Positions 24,135 through 36,215 are shown, numbered from the stretch's first letter. The stretch is DNA of 64,000 nucleotides from Culex pipiens pallens (GCF_016801865.2 NC_068939.1:39098747-39162746); one strand, 5' to 3'. A program made the numbers and translations. The notes: a model not told the origin generated them from the letters alone.

Positions 24135-24365
24135 AGATTTTTTACAAACTCCAAACTCTTAACAAACATTCGCGATCCGGTCCATCCCTTACAAAAGTTA
24201 AAAGTTGTTTACAGTATCCCCTGTAACAACTGCCAAATGACTTTTATTGGTATGACAAAAAACAAACTCCTAACCAGAATGTACGGACACACACACGATG
24301 TAAATAAACTCAAATCTGTAATAGAAAGTGGGATTACTAATATTGATGAGCTCTTACAATCCTAA
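24135..24365 (+). pseudogene. Penelope-like element, GIY-YIG endonuclease fragment
   Basis: A 76-codon open tail reading NIRDPVHPL, then VVYSIPCNNC (residues 24-33) and FIGMTKNKLLTRMYGH (37-52). The spaced Y-S-I and F-I-G segments, the CxxC typical of Penelope-like elements, the Arg at 48 and the His at 52 fit the C-terminal GIY-YIG nuclease that follows reverse transcriptase in these elements. A TAG stop precedes the frame, and related-looking sequence just upstream (24079-24134) is in another frame, so the copy is broken. No reverse transcriptase is present. The assembly gap starts 29 bp downstream. Confidence 0.72.
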
Positions 24366-24393
24366 AACTCTGACACCAATTCGTTCCATCTGT

Positions 24394-24493
24394 NNNNNNN
24401 NNNNNNNNNNNNNNNNNNNNNNNNNNNNNNNNNNNNNNNNNNNNNNNNNNNNNNNNNNNNNNNNNNNNNNNNNNNNNNNNNNNNNNNNNNNNN
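24394..24493. other. Assembly gap, 100 N
   Basis: Exactly 100 N, the conventional filler for a gap of unknown size. It interrupts a repeat whose end (ACCGTCTGCCCGGG) resumes just after it. Confidence 0.99.
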
Positions 24494-24525
24494 TTTTGTT
24501 ATTACCGTCTGCCCGGGAACATATA
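24494..24525. repeat. End of a CCCGGGCAGACGGTAATAAC-type element
   Basis: TTTTGTTATTACCGTCTGCC followed by CGGG matches the right end of the element at 54471-55300, and is like the ends at about 190-210 and 480-500. The body lies in the gap. Confidence 0.6.
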
Positions 24526-24640
24526 TGTGAGTGCTTCAAATGTTGGGTCAAAAAAAGGAAAAAAATGGAATTGCTAAAAAAATAATAAACTGTATGTTGC
24601 CCCATCACTACTTGAAAATAAACATGATTAATATTATAGA

Positions 24641-25621
24641 GCAATTCCAGCCCAAAACAGGATTTTTTTAGGTACTATTTTCCGATTTTTCAGTCTCGAA
24701 ATTTTTTTTACCGGAATGCTCGTCTAATTTCCTATAAGTTTGTCTTTGAACACATTTCAATTGGATGTATGGGCTTACAGATATAAGCTAATTACATAGC
24801 TCATAACTGAAAACATAATATTTTTTCAGTGTAGTGTAGTAACCTGGATAGTAAACTAGCTTGTATCTGTAAGCCCATACATCCAATTGAAATGTGTTCA
24901 AAGACAAACTTATAGGAAATTAGACGAGCTTTCCGGTAAAAATATTTTCGAGACTGTCATATAGAAATTGCCAAAAACCATCAAAAAACCTATTTTTTGA
25001 ACATTTTTATTTTTAAAACCGCTGTAACTTCACAAGGATTGGACTTAGGACAATGGTCAATATGGAGACTTTTATGTAAAATTGTCTGGAGAATCAAAAC
25101 TCGTGTTTGGTTTTTGAAAATTTTGATGTTTAGAGCACTTTTCAAAAAAAATCAGTTTCAGTAAATGATTTTTGCATTTTTTAGGTGAGTTGCTCCATCC
25201 TGCATTTTTCGTGAGTCTTTTTGTAACATCTTAGGCTATTTTCACAAAAATTTTGATCGAAAAAAAATCGTGGGTTCACCTTCAAATTTGACTTTTAAAC
25301 TTAAAAATCAATAAATCTCATAAAAGTGGAGTGTTTTTTTTCTTTCAGTGTATTTCTTTCGGAAAGCCCGTCAAATTTCCTACAAGTTTGTCTTTGACCA
25401 CTTTTTGATACGAGGCAACGGCTTCGAGATACAGCAATATTTAAATTACGAAATACAAAAATATTTAAAACACTTACGCCCTTCTCAAATGTCATTATCG
25501 AGTGTAACTGGCTCCATATACACAAAAATGGCTTATATATGCCTAGGATAACATGTCTACAAAGTTTCTTTGAAATCGGAGAGGGTCGGGTACAACCCTA
25601 TTTGACATGAAATTGCTCTTT
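24641..25621. repeat. Repeat with AGAGCAATT ends and an internal hairpin
   Basis: Starts TATAGAGCAATTCCAGCCC and ends CATGAAATTGCTCTTTA. An almost perfect hairpin occupies 24694-24952: arms hold CCGGAA(T/A)GCTCGTCTAATT, TTTGAACACATTTCAATTGG and TGTATGGGCTTACAG. The end at 25560-25621 (GGAGAGGGTCGGGTACAACC) is non-coding. Confidence 0.65.
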
Positions 25622-26037
25622 AAATAAATTTGAAAATATTAAAAAAATATTTCTACATTTTTGGGTCAAAATTTATAATTTAAACCCCTTTTGAAAAGTG
25701 AAGTTTGATTTTAAAATCTAGGTGCAAATTTAAAATTAATATCATTTTTAACATAAAAAATTAGACCAATCTTTGCAAAACTATCGTCAGTCAAAAATAG
25801 GCTAACAGAAAAACACCCTGAAAAAATATTTTGAATCCATTCCTTTTTCTTGTCATTGCTGTATCTCGGGAACTTCTTGTCCGATTTTTTCAGTTGTCTT
25901 TATTATCTTGTATTTTATAGCTCAAAAGAAGTTTTTTAATGTGTAACTATTTTTCTATATTGCTTTTATTATAACTTATAACTGTGCTGATAGAAATATC
26001 AACAAGAGATCAGCAAACCCCTTTCGAGATACAGTCA
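25622..26037. other. AT-rich non-coding stretch
   Basis: No gene or clear repeat boundary seen. Confidence 0.4.
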
Positions 26038-27218
26038 TGCCTTGGTTAAGCACCGTATATGGGGGATGAAAAACTGAGGCTTGCATAACTGAAGCACAAA
26101 GCTTACAGGATTCTGGCTATATGAGAAACATTCAATGAAAAATCAAACTTCAAAAAAACATATTGTTTTGGAATCGAAATGATGTCAACTATCCATTGCA
26201 ATTATAATTTTATGAGATTTTTCCAAAAAATACGTATTTTTCTTGTATTTTGAAAATGCTTTTTTTTTCTCCAAAAAAAACCTCTATACTTTTATTATTG
26301 CAATATGGGAATCAAATGATCAGGATATTTTTCATACATTCGAAAGTAATAAAACATTTTTTCAAACACTAAAAAAATCACAAAAGTACCCATTTTCGAA
26401 AAAAAAAAGTCCAAATTTCAGTTTTTTTGCAATATGGGAATCAAATAATCAAGATTTTCAAGAAAAGCTACGTATTTTCGAAAAATAAAAATTGAAAACT
26501 GCGGTTTTTTAAATATGGGTATCAAACGATCAGGATTTTTTCATGCGTAAAGTAATGACAAAAAAAATGGAAAACTTTCAAAATTTTTACAGCAAATCGT
26601 ATTTTTGAAAATATGCTAAAAATTTCAGTTTTGTTTGAGTATGCGTATCAAATAATCGTGATTTTTATACAATTCGAAAATTATAAAAAAAAAATTTGAA
26701 ATACCATTATTATTAAAAAACAGAAATTTTGAGTATTTTTTAAATACGTAGGTTTTGAAGGTTATTACAATTTTTTTGAAGTGAATCAAAATTTTAACAA
26801 AACTACGCATTTTTATATACAATACCAAAAATTTCAGATTTTTACAATATGCGTATCAAATAATCGGATTTTTATACACTTCGAAAGCTGTAACACAAGT
26901 TTTTGAAAAAAAAAAAAACAAAATTTAAAAAAAAACTAAATTTTGAGTATAATTTTTAATACGGAGTTTGGAAAAAAATTGAGTATTTTCACAAAGTTGT
27001 GTTATATTTATCCGAAACTGATGAAAAAAAATGAAATTTTGAGTTTTTTTTTTTTCAAAAATGCGTAGTTTTGTGAAAATTTGAAGTATTTTCAAAAATT
27101 GGTGTTATAAAGTTATTACAAATGTATCAATAATCCCGATCATTTGATGCTTATATTGTAAAAACTGAAATTTTAAGAAGCTTATCGAAAAAACGCAGTT
27201 TTGTGAAAACTTTTGAGT

Positions 27219-27803
27219 ACCGTAAACTGGGGTGACTTTGATAGGATTTCAATTTGTTATTGGTATATTTTCCAACAGGCAAGGTTTTTTTCAAGATTAT
27301 TAATTTTTAAACATGTAGGCCACTATTTTGGAAAAAAAACTTTTTTTTTCAATAGTATTTAAAAAAAAGTTACGTTAAAAACTCATAGTTTAAATTCCGG
27401 GGTGACTTTGATAGACATAGTTTTTCTTTTTAAAATCATATTTTAGATGTTCAAACTTTATTTGTACGTTTAATGTACCATCACTAAAGTAATCAATATA
27501 GTTTTTTCAAAGAAAAAACACGATTTTTATATTTAGTTAAGTAAATTTATAAGCATTTTGACAAAATACCGTAAACTGGACTTTGATAGTCCGGGGTGAA
27601 ATTGATAGAAATTTGATTTGGCCACTAATTTTGGTACATCCAATGTAACAGTCTCATTTTTGCATATATGTTCGATAATAAGCTATCCCTTAATGCTTAC
27701 ATACTAAAAATTCTCAAAAATGTTTAGATATTAATTTGACGGGCATTTGAAAAACCTATCAAAGTCACCCCGGGCTATCAAAGTCACCCCAGTTTACGGT
27801 ACA
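27219..27803. mobile_element. Element with TACCGTAAACTGGGGTGACT ends
   Basis: Left end TACCGTAAACTGGGGTGACT pairs with AGTCACCCCAGTTTACGGTA at the right. GGGGTGACTTTGATAG-like sub-repeats also occur at about 27396 and 27590, and a second internal end ACCGTAAACTGGACTTTGATA at about 27569. A related right end lies at 30250-30298. Confidence 0.75.
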
Positions 27804-28169
27804 TATAAATTTTAGATAAAATTGTTTAAAAGTAGGAATTTTGACTGAAATTTCTTAAAACTTTAAAAAAAATATCGATTTACATTGCATTTTATACTGA
27901 ATTCGAAGCACGAATGACAAATTTTCACATTTTACATGAAATTTTTTCAACTGAAATTGCCTATAAATTTGAAGATTTTTTTTAAAATTTCGTTTCAAAA
28001 ACACAAATTAATTATTATTTACAATCTTATTAAACCTTTTATGCCTAGTGGAAAATTGTCTAAAGAAACCGAAAATGCATTCCGTTTTCAGCTTCAAAAT
28101 CATGTTCATTGAGAAAATTATGATACTTTGAAAAGTTTAAAATTATGACTTTCATCAACATTTTCTTAA

Positions 28170-30110
28170 CTATAGAGCAATTCTCTACGAAATCGGTCTT
28201 TTTTCTTCAATTTTAATTTTTGTATTTTTTAATCCGGCTGAAACTTTTTTGGTGCCTTCGGTATGCCCAAAGAAGCCATTTTGCATCATTAGTTTGTCCA
28301 TATAATTTTCCATACAAATTCGGCAGCTGTCCATACAAAAATGATGTATGAAAATTCAAAAATCTGTATCTTTTGAAGGAATTTTTTGATCGATTTGGTG
28401 TCTTCGGCAAAGTTGTAGGTATGGATACGGACTACACTGGAAAAAATAATACACGGTAAAAAAAAATTTGGTGATTTTTTTATTTAACTTTTTATCACTA
28501 AAACTTGATTTACAAAAAAACACTATTTTTAATTTTTTTTATTTTTTGATATGTTTTAGAAGACATAAAATGCCAACTTTTCAGAAATTTCCAGGTTGTG
28601 CAAAAAATCACTGACCGAGTTATGAATTTTTTAATCAATACTGATTTTTTCAAAAAATCGAAATTTTGGTCGTAAAAATTTTTCAACTTCATTTTTCGAT
28701 GTAAAATCAAATTTGCAATCAAAAAGTACTTTACTAAAATTTTGATAAAGTGCACCGTTTTCAAGTTATAGCCATATTTAAGTGACTTTTTTGAAAATAG
28801 TCGCAGTTTTTCATTTTTTTAAATTAGTGCACATGTTTGCCCAGTTTTGAAAAAAATATTTTTGAAAAGCTGAGAAAATTCTCTATATTTTGCTTATTCG
28901 GACTATGTTGATACGACCTTTAGTTGCTGAGATATTGCAATGCAAAGGTTTAAAAACAGGAAAATTGATGTTTTCTAAGTTTCACCCAAACAACCCACCA
29001 TTTTCTATCGTCAATATCTCAGCAACTAATGGTCCGATTTTCAATGTTAATATATGAAACAATTGTGAAATTTTCCGATCTTTTCGAAAAAAATATTTTT
29101 GGAATTTTCAAATCAAGACAAACATTTTAAAAGGGCGTAATATTGAATGTTTGGCCTTTGTGAAATGTTAGTCTTGATTTGAAAATTCCAAAAATATTTT
29201 TTTCGAAGAGATCGGAAAATTTCACAAATGTTTCATATATTAACATTGAAAATCGGACCATTAGTTGCTGAGATATTGACGATAGAAAATGGTGGGTTGT
29301 TTGGGTGAAACTTAGAAAACATCAATTTTCCTGTTTTTAAACCTTTGCATTGCAATATCTCAGCAACTAAAGGTCGTATCAACAAAGTCCAAATAAGCAA
29401 AATATAGAGAATTTTCTCAGCTTTTCAAAAATATTTTTTTCAAAACTGGGCAAACATGTGCACTAATTTAAAAAAATGAAAAACTGCGACTATTTTCAAA
29501 AAAGTCACTTAAATATGGCTATAACTTGAAAACGGTGCACTTTATCAAAATTTCAGTAAAGTACTTTTTGATTGCAAATTTGATTTTACATCGAAAAATG
29601 AAGTTGAAAAATTTTTACGACCAAAATTTCGATTTTTTGAAAAAATCAGTATTGATTAAAAAATTCATAACTCGGTCAGTGATTTTTTGCACAACCTGGA
29701 AATTTCTGAAAAGTTGGCATTTTATGCCTTCTAAAACATATCAAAAAATAAAAAAAATTAAAAATAGTGTTTTTTTGTAAATCAAGTTTTAGTGATAATA
29801 AGTTAAATAAAAAAATCACCAAATTTTTTTTACCGTGTATTATTTTTTTCCAGTGTAGTCCGTATCCATACCTACAACTTTGCCGAAGACACCAAATCGA
29901 TCAAAAAATTCCTTCAAAAGATACAGATTTTTGAATTTTCATACATCATTTTTGTATGGACAGCTGCCGAATTTGTATGGAAAATTATATGGACAAACTA
30001 ATGATGCAAAATGGCTTCTTTGGGCATACCGAAGGCACCAAAAAAGTTTCAGTCGGATTAAAAAATACAAAAAAATCGAATGACCGAAATCCTAGAGAAC
30101 TGCTCTATAG
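28170..30110. mobile_element. Palindromic foldback element 3, TTAA target
   Basis: Ends CTATAGAGCA(A/G)TTCTCTA in inverted orientation, flanked by TTAA on both sides (28166-28169 and 30111-30114). The two 0.96 kb arms are nearly identical: the 84-codon and 65-67-codon frames inside each arm are mirror copies. The central loop (29133-29156) is the same 24 nt as in elements 1 and 2 but inverted. Confidence 0.9.
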
Positions 30111-30870
30111 TTAACTAACTTGTTAAACTTAAAAAAAATATGAAAAATTCTTCTTGAGGTACTTTGAACTTTTCTCTAGCACGGTCAGTATGATACTAAA
30201 CCATTTCTTACGTATTCTAATTGTACTCTTCATTTTTCGGAAAAATCGCAAGCCTATGAAAGTCACCCCGGCTATCAAATTCACCCCGTTTTACGGTATT
30301 TAAAAAAATATGACTTCGAAATCTATGAAAAATTCCCGATTATTTAAAACCCATATTGTAAAAAACTTAAATTTTAAGTTTTTTTTTTATCAAAATATGT
30401 AGTTTTGTGAAAATTTTGAGTGTTTTCAAAAATGTTTGATGTTACTTTTGCAAAGTATGAAAATATCCTTATCATTTGATACGCAAGTTGCAATAACAAT
30501 AATTATGAGTATTTTTTTGAGAAACATATCATTTTCAAAATACAAGAAAAAATTTCATTTTATTATAACTGTAATGGATATGTAACATCATCCCAATTTC
30601 AAAACTCTGTGCTTCAGTTACATGGAAAAAAAAATGGCAATATTCATCACAAATTGGTGACAGATTTTGTGGCAAAAAAAATGTGTAAAATTACATCAGG
30701 AATGAATTTTCATCAGTTTCTGATGAATATTCATCAGGTTCACATTTTTACACATTTTTTGAGTAATATTAATAAAAAAAATGAGTAATATTCAACCAAC
30801 CAAATTTTCAATAATCCAAAATTCAACTTTTTTTTGCTGTGTAAGCACTAGGCCGTGCTTTACCAAGGCA

Positions 30871-32220
30871 GCTGAACGAATCAAAACCAGGGCATGATTA
30901 CGAATCATGCTTTTCGAATCTGCACATTTTGTACATTCGAACCAAGGATAAAAAATGTCCTCTTTGGACACTAAGTTTGAGCCAAATCAAAAAATGAAAC
31001 AATGGAATTTGATTTAATCAGCCTATTTTAAAAATAATTATTTTGAACTAGAGATAAAAGGAAATCAACTAACAATTCAAAAAAAGAGTTTATATTTTTT
31101 TGATAAATATTTTTAGTACAGCAATAGGTTTATTCTTCTTTTCTTTCATATGACTCCTTTTATAGTTTCCAAATCATGACAAAACACTAAGTTTCAATGT
31201 TTTATCGATATCAGAACAGAAACCAAATATAAAGTAAAGATTGATGAGAAAAATTTGAGAAATAATTATCTTTGAATCTGTCGAAATTTTATAAAATATT
31301 TTTATTCGTTTTTTGATTGACTTATTTATAAATCAAGCTCTGCGTAAATTAATTTTTTATGTTTTTAGGAAAATTTGAAAGAATCAAGCATATAATCTGT
31401 CTAAATTTCTGAATTTTTTTATTTACTTTTTACCAAACCTTGTGTGAATCCCATTTTTTTATTGTTGGTGTTTGTTAATATGATACACAGTTCATTCTAA
31501 AAATCATATGATATATCCAAATGGATTGCAATTATACTTTATTGAATATTTTATTATTCTCTGAGCAAGCATACAAAAGGTTAGGTTTTTTTTAAATTTT
31601 TAACATTTTGCTGATAATTGGGATTCATTTGAAGAGCAGGATTTCAATCCTAATTAAGTCATTTAAAATTCTTTTTAAAAAAATCTCAATAATGCAACCT
31701 GTAGAAAGGCAAGCAAATAAAAACCTGGATTCTTTTATATTTAACCATGTTTAATAGAAACGGTATTTTTAAGCTTCAATACTTTTATAAGTAAATTATT
31801 CATAATGTTACATGATTGAAAATAAAAAGTGACATTTAATTCTGAAGATTTTGTAAATGACTTTTCATGAAAAGCTATGTTTAACTGCATCAATGTTGCA
31901 ATTTTTTCTAGAAGAAATTTATGCTGTGTTCAATACTGACTGTATTCAGAATACTTAATAATAAAAAAATCATTGTAATTTCAAAATAATTTTTTTTAAC
32001 AAGAACAAGAAAACTTCTCATTGTTATCACAATTTAAATAAAAGTAAAATATAGAAAATCTGGCAACCTTGTCAAACATTATTAGAACTTATTCGAAATT
32101 ATCATAACCATTAACAGGTTAGAGTTAGTTGAAACCTCTGTAATCGACGTATTTAATATTTTTGAAATCAGCATCTGTCTTAAAATAAAACTATTATGTT
32201 CTGATCCTATCTTCAGTCTT
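30871..32220. other. AT-rich non-coding stretch
   Basis: Very AT-rich; no gene, no clear repeat boundary. Confidence 0.5.
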
Positions 32221-32342
32221 TGACTTCAATTCGTTCCATCTGTCGAACGTGATCATTTCTCCAATCGGCATCGATTTCCTTTACCTGCCCCAAATCTGCC
32301 TGCCGCCAGTTCAAAACCTATCGGGAACCGTTAATTTGCCAG

Positions 32343-32436
32343 CAGCCATAAATCTTCCCCGGGAACATCCTCCCAAATCACACGCGAGAGTTACGACCGA
32401 TTCGGATTTCGCAACAAGGCCTTCGACTGGGTGAAA
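32343..32436 (+). CDS. Candidate isolated exon (SQITRESYDRFGFRNKAFDWV)
   Basis: After a TTAATTTGCCAG acceptor the frame reads SHKSSPGTSSQITRESYDRF, then GFRNKAFDWVK, up to a GTAATT donor, with GTGAAA 6 nt earlier as an alternative. Aromatic and charged residues in a well-mixed order, with C/G-ending codons, stand out from the surroundings. No partner exon or family identified. Confidence 0.28.
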
Positions 32437-32660
32437 GTAATTTGATATATTTATGGCAATTTTATAACCTATTGTGCAACTTTGGAGTTTGAACTGTTGC
32501 TGCTAGTTTCGGGATGCTTCTAATTCAAACGGGGCAACTTGAAGGGATCGTCCCTAGAGAACGCTACACGCGTTCTTGACGTACCGATTTGGGTTAAATT
32601 TAATTTAGAAGATTGCAAAAAAAATCCTTACGCAGAATTTATGGCATCGAAAAATCTCAC

Positions 32661-32731
32661 CTTTCTCGTGTAACCAAAAACCCGAGCAGCGGGAAATTTA
32701 TGCCAAACAGATAAACCTGTGCGGACCTCAT
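32661..32731 (-). CDS. Candidate first coding exon with hydrophobic leader
   Basis: Minus-strand ATG in good context (CACACCATGAGG) reads MRSAQVYLFGINFPLLGFLV then TRE, followed by a strong donor AAAG|GTGAGA. It could be a signal-peptide exon. It lies on the opposite strand to the candidate at 32343-32436, so the two are not one gene. Confidence 0.22.
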
Positions 32732-33032
32732 GGTGTGGCAAAATAAATAGAGGCGCTTACCGAGGACGACCCTTTTCCGGGGAAACGTCCGGAGCGCTCG
32801 GTACCAACTTATGACAGTTCCAGGTAGACAGAAGCCGGTCGAGGCTCTAAGAAAAATGAGCAAAAAAAGCACAGAAACGTGCTCTCCGAGATAGGAATGA
32901 AAAAGTAGGGAGTCGAAGAAAAAACAATTATGAATATCCTTTAGATTTGCTGCTCGTTCCCCGGAATTGAAAGGGAGCCTTAAATGGGCTGAATTTGCTT
33001 TTTGAGCGAGAGGATAAATTGTTAATGTTGCC

Positions 33033-33450
33033 TAATCTAATTGACGCCAAAGTTAGTTTCTAGTCGTTGAAAAACAGTTCAACGATTTGAATACAACCAA
33101 GCAGTTGACAGTTGACAGATTGTTAGTCTTATTCCTAATGTACTTACATGTTGATAATATCGCCTACACTTCTAGAATTTTTTTTCCAATTTTTGCTATT
33201 TGGGTGTTTTTGAATACCCCTGACTCAAGGCAGTTTCAAAAACACCCAAAAAGCAATAATTTAAAAATTTGTTTATAGGACCTTTAAAAAAACTCGAGAC
33301 TTGTACTTACCACATACATTTCGCTTCAAAATTCGTTTTCAACTATGACTCTAACCTTCTATCTGAAGTCCGCAATTGAGGTGATCATCTTTATTTAGTT
33401 CGATTTTTCTGAAGTTTAGCAAAGTTGACGTCCGTATTAGAGATGACAAA
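33033..33450 (-). repeat. GTCCG/GGTAAGT dispersed repeat, copy 1
   Basis: Read on the minus strand: CACCTCAATTGCGGACTTCA, GGTAAGT at 33311-33305, then CTGTCAACTGTCAACTG (33120-33103) and AACTGTTTTT. The copy is interrupted by the small hairpin at 33194-33257. See findings for the family. Confidence 0.65.
33194..33257. repeat. Small hairpin inserted in repeat copy 1
   Basis: TTGCTATTTGGGTGTTTTTG pairs with CAAAAACACCCAAAAAGCAA around ATACCCCTGACTC. The same GACTC/GAGTCAGGGG and CACCCAAAAAGCAA phrases occur near 19535-19570. Confidence 0.6.
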
Positions 33451-34189
33451 TTTCGTCAAAAATCGAAAACAATCTTTTTTGGACGCTCAAGCGTCAGCCT
33501 TTCGAGGGACCACTTCCTGAGCAACGAATGTTCTGCGGCTCTCGTGTAAAGTCCTACTTTATGAGCCCGGCACTTTACTGTATTGAATTTAGAGGATTCT
33601 CTTCTTTTTCATTCCGTTCGAGTAATCTCCGGTCGGCAGCAACCTGCACGTTAAAACAACCCACAAAAAAGGACAGCAGTAAAAAAAAACTCCATAATCT
33701 ATATCGGTGGTACCGAAAACAGACGAATGTCACAGTGGGACGCCAGCGCCACGGGGGTGCCATTTGAAGGTGAAAACGGTGCGTTTTGTTTTGGGTGCCC
33801 CAGTTTGGCCTCCGAACATGACTTTTGCATTTGTGGATGATTTCTCCTTCGGAGATCACGAGGTGACAAATTCCAAGCTTCAATATTGTGAGATTTCCGG
33901 TGGTTTTCCAAAACACCACCAAATCCCAACTTAAAACGCAAAAATGCACAACGTGTTCGCTTCTAGGAAGCGTCTAGTTCGTCATAGTATTCTTGGCATC
34001 GCGCCGCGGGTTCCACGAAAGCGCGTGTCGATGACACTCGGCGCAGAAGACCCGGCCCGTGCTCTTGATGGCCTGGCGATGATTGAGGACTATGCAAAAC
34101 CTGCCATCGCCAGCATCGGTGGCGGCGTACACTATGGTACACTGTGTGGCGAAGGTTTTTGGATAGGGTTTACCAAGAAACAGCTTGGA
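33451..34189. other. Mixed-composition stretch, no supported gene
   Basis: Contains overlapping frames of 124, 88, 80, 79 and 75 codons on both strands. The GC-rich part at 33990-34150 has open frames on both strands (on the minus strand a frame with GRVFCAECHRHALSW), so coding is possible but neither strand can be chosen. Confidence 0.3.
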
Positions 34190-34385
34190 GTTGGATATTT
34201 GACAGATTGACAGACTTTTTGTTTACTTACCACTTTTTATAGTATTTCTCTGGAACTGAACTTACCTTACAATTTAACCTATGCTGTGTTTTATCTAAGT
34301 ACTTACCTCAACAAAATAATCGTCGAAACACCAGAGCTTAAGTGCAACCTGAAGTCCGTAATTGAGGTGATGTTCTGGATCTAAA
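34190..34385 (-). repeat. GTCCG/GGTAAGT dispersed repeat, copy 2
   Basis: Minus strand: CACCTCAATTACGGACTTCA, three GGTAAGT motifs (34307-34301, 34266-34260, 34231-34225), then CTGTCAATCTGTCAAAT. Confidence 0.7.
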
Positions 34386-35944
34386 ATTTAGCAATGTTTT
34401 AGTGCATACCTTCAGGCGTTTCCAATATCCTGTTGATACTAGCTGCCCAAAATTGAAGATTGTTTCAACACTTTTGCGTCACAGTGTATCCACACCGCGT
34501 TAAAGGTGCACCTTGTGTCAGCGTTGAGTCTGCAGCACAGCTCGTCTAGTGGAGCATGGTCCAGAATTAGAACAGCTACACCAAGTAGTAGTTTCTTTCT
34601 ACAACCTCTAGCCGCCGCGTCCGCGGTATCTAACTAAATCATCTGTGTTTGCTATAGCTATAGCTTGCCGCGGTGAAGACCCGGCTGTAACGCAAGAATG
34701 ACGCCACGACGCTCGTGAATAAACTTCCTTGTATCCCTGGAGACTCTAAATAGAGCTGGGCTTGGTGACTTAATTTACGCAGACTTTAATTTGTGGTTTG
34801 ATTTTACTTTGACGATTGTTGTTTTTTGAAGAAATATTAAATCAACTGGTTTGACTGATCATATTTGACAATGCATAGGTGTAAAAACTTGCCAGAAATT
34901 TATTCTAGGAAATTGTGTGAAGTCCATTGGAAGCAACATTTAAACTTATTTCACAACACTAATTTTTCAAGCCAGGTCAACAAAGATGACATTCCCAGCG
35001 GAACGCTCCAACTACAATTTGTAGCCCATCAATCTACTCCGAGGGCCCATCTGGTCACCTACATCTCGAATTAACCCGTCTAGCATCTGTCTAATTAGAA
35101 CACACTCTGGTATCTAACTTCTCGGAATCTCCTAAGCAACACTAACCATCTGATGAAACGCACTCTCTCGCAACACAACTCGACCGAAGCCGAAAGATTC
35201 CAGATCTGTGCTAATAAAACAGCAATTAATTTGATAACTTTTACTTGACCGACTTGCTCAATCTCGCCCCGAAAATTTCCAATTCCGTTTGATGCAACAA
35301 GTTTTCCCCCCTCAACCCCAACGCGCGCCCGGGAAAATTCCTAATTAATATCTGGGGAAAAGGATTTCGAAATATTCACTCGCCAAGCCAAATTAATTGA
35401 TGGAAATTTATTTCAATTGAGCTACCAACGCCTGCATCTGCTGAGTTGATAAAAGTTTTACAGTCTTCGTCTAGCGTAAAATTGGATTAAGTTTTGAATG
35501 ATAATAATTACGAACCCCCTCGGTAGTGTGAAGCACCAGCGAAAGGGTTTTTCTTATGCTAATTGAAATCGAAAGATCGCAGCGCAGCTGCTCCGGATTT
35601 GGGTCATTCCACGACTTGTAGTGAAAAGTTGCGCGATTCTCATTCATGAAATTTTCACGAGCGTGAATGTTTCCTGTCGCCGACGTGTCGGTCACGTTTG
35701 ATGAATCACAGGCGCAAGCGTTTGCTGACCAGTGATATTTTTAAAAATATTCTTGTTTGTTTTGCTGACAGTCCCGTGAAATATGACACCGCGGTGAGTG
35801 AGAGTGAGTTTCGTTGTTTGGCACTTTGGAAAACGATACGAAAATATTTTGAAGATTTCAGCGTGACGGGATAAGTGCTACAAATTTGAGAATCTTTCTA
35901 CTAAACCTACGTCATGTTAAAGATCTTAATATAATTGACACCTC
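34386..35944. other. Non-coding stretch
   Basis: Moderate composition, no gene, RNA or element boundary that I can support. Confidence 0.4.
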
Positions 35945-36215
35945 GATCATTTCCAAAAATTTCGAAAAACAGTTCGGCATTTGGAATGAGTCGAAGCTTT
36001 TGACAGTTGACAGAATGTTAGTCCTTATACTAATGTACTTACATGCAGCAGGTTTAACTTATATTTGTACTTACCAGAAATTTAACTTCTAATTATAGTG
36101 CCAGAGCAGAGCTTACCTTTGACCTTACGTCCGTAATTGAGGTGAAGAACCGTAATAAATACTTTTACGTAATTTGATTTCAAATAAGCTGCATCGAATT
36201 GAAGTCCGTTTTAGA
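35945..36215 (-). repeat. GTCCG/GGTAAGT dispersed repeat, copy 3
   Basis: Minus strand: CACCTCAATTACGGACGTAA, GGTAAG at about 36119, GGTAAGT at 36075-36069, TGTAAGTACATTAG near 36036, then CTGTCAACTGTCAAAAG and AACTGTTTTT. Confidence 0.7.

Larger units (their letters stand above)
26038..30870. mobile_element. Giant nested inverted repeat, about 4.8 kb
   Basis: Outer ends TGCCTTGGTTAAGCAC (left) and GTGCTTTACCAAGGCA (right) are inverted with one mismatch, followed by matching CATAACTGAAGCACAAAG / CTCTGTGCTTCAGTTACATG. Inside: tandem phrases TATGGGAATCAAATGATCAG (26300-26860) that reappear inverted (27125, 30330, 30475), the element at 27219-27803 and foldback 3. No coding sequence. It may be one large element or several nested insertions. 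Confidence 0.6.

Noticed and set aside
28510..29780. Two identical 84-codon ORFs on opposite strands (28510-28764 and 29526-29780)
   Set aside because: They are the two arms of foldback 3, AT-rich and non-coding, not a duplicated gene.
33575..33949. 124-codon minus-strand ORF
   Set aside because: Overlaps four other open frames on both strands; no signal favours one.
33944..34210. Bacterial-like coding segment (GC-rich 88-codon frame)
   Set aside because: GC-rich, but both strands are open and no family is recognised; contamination or transfer cannot be supported.
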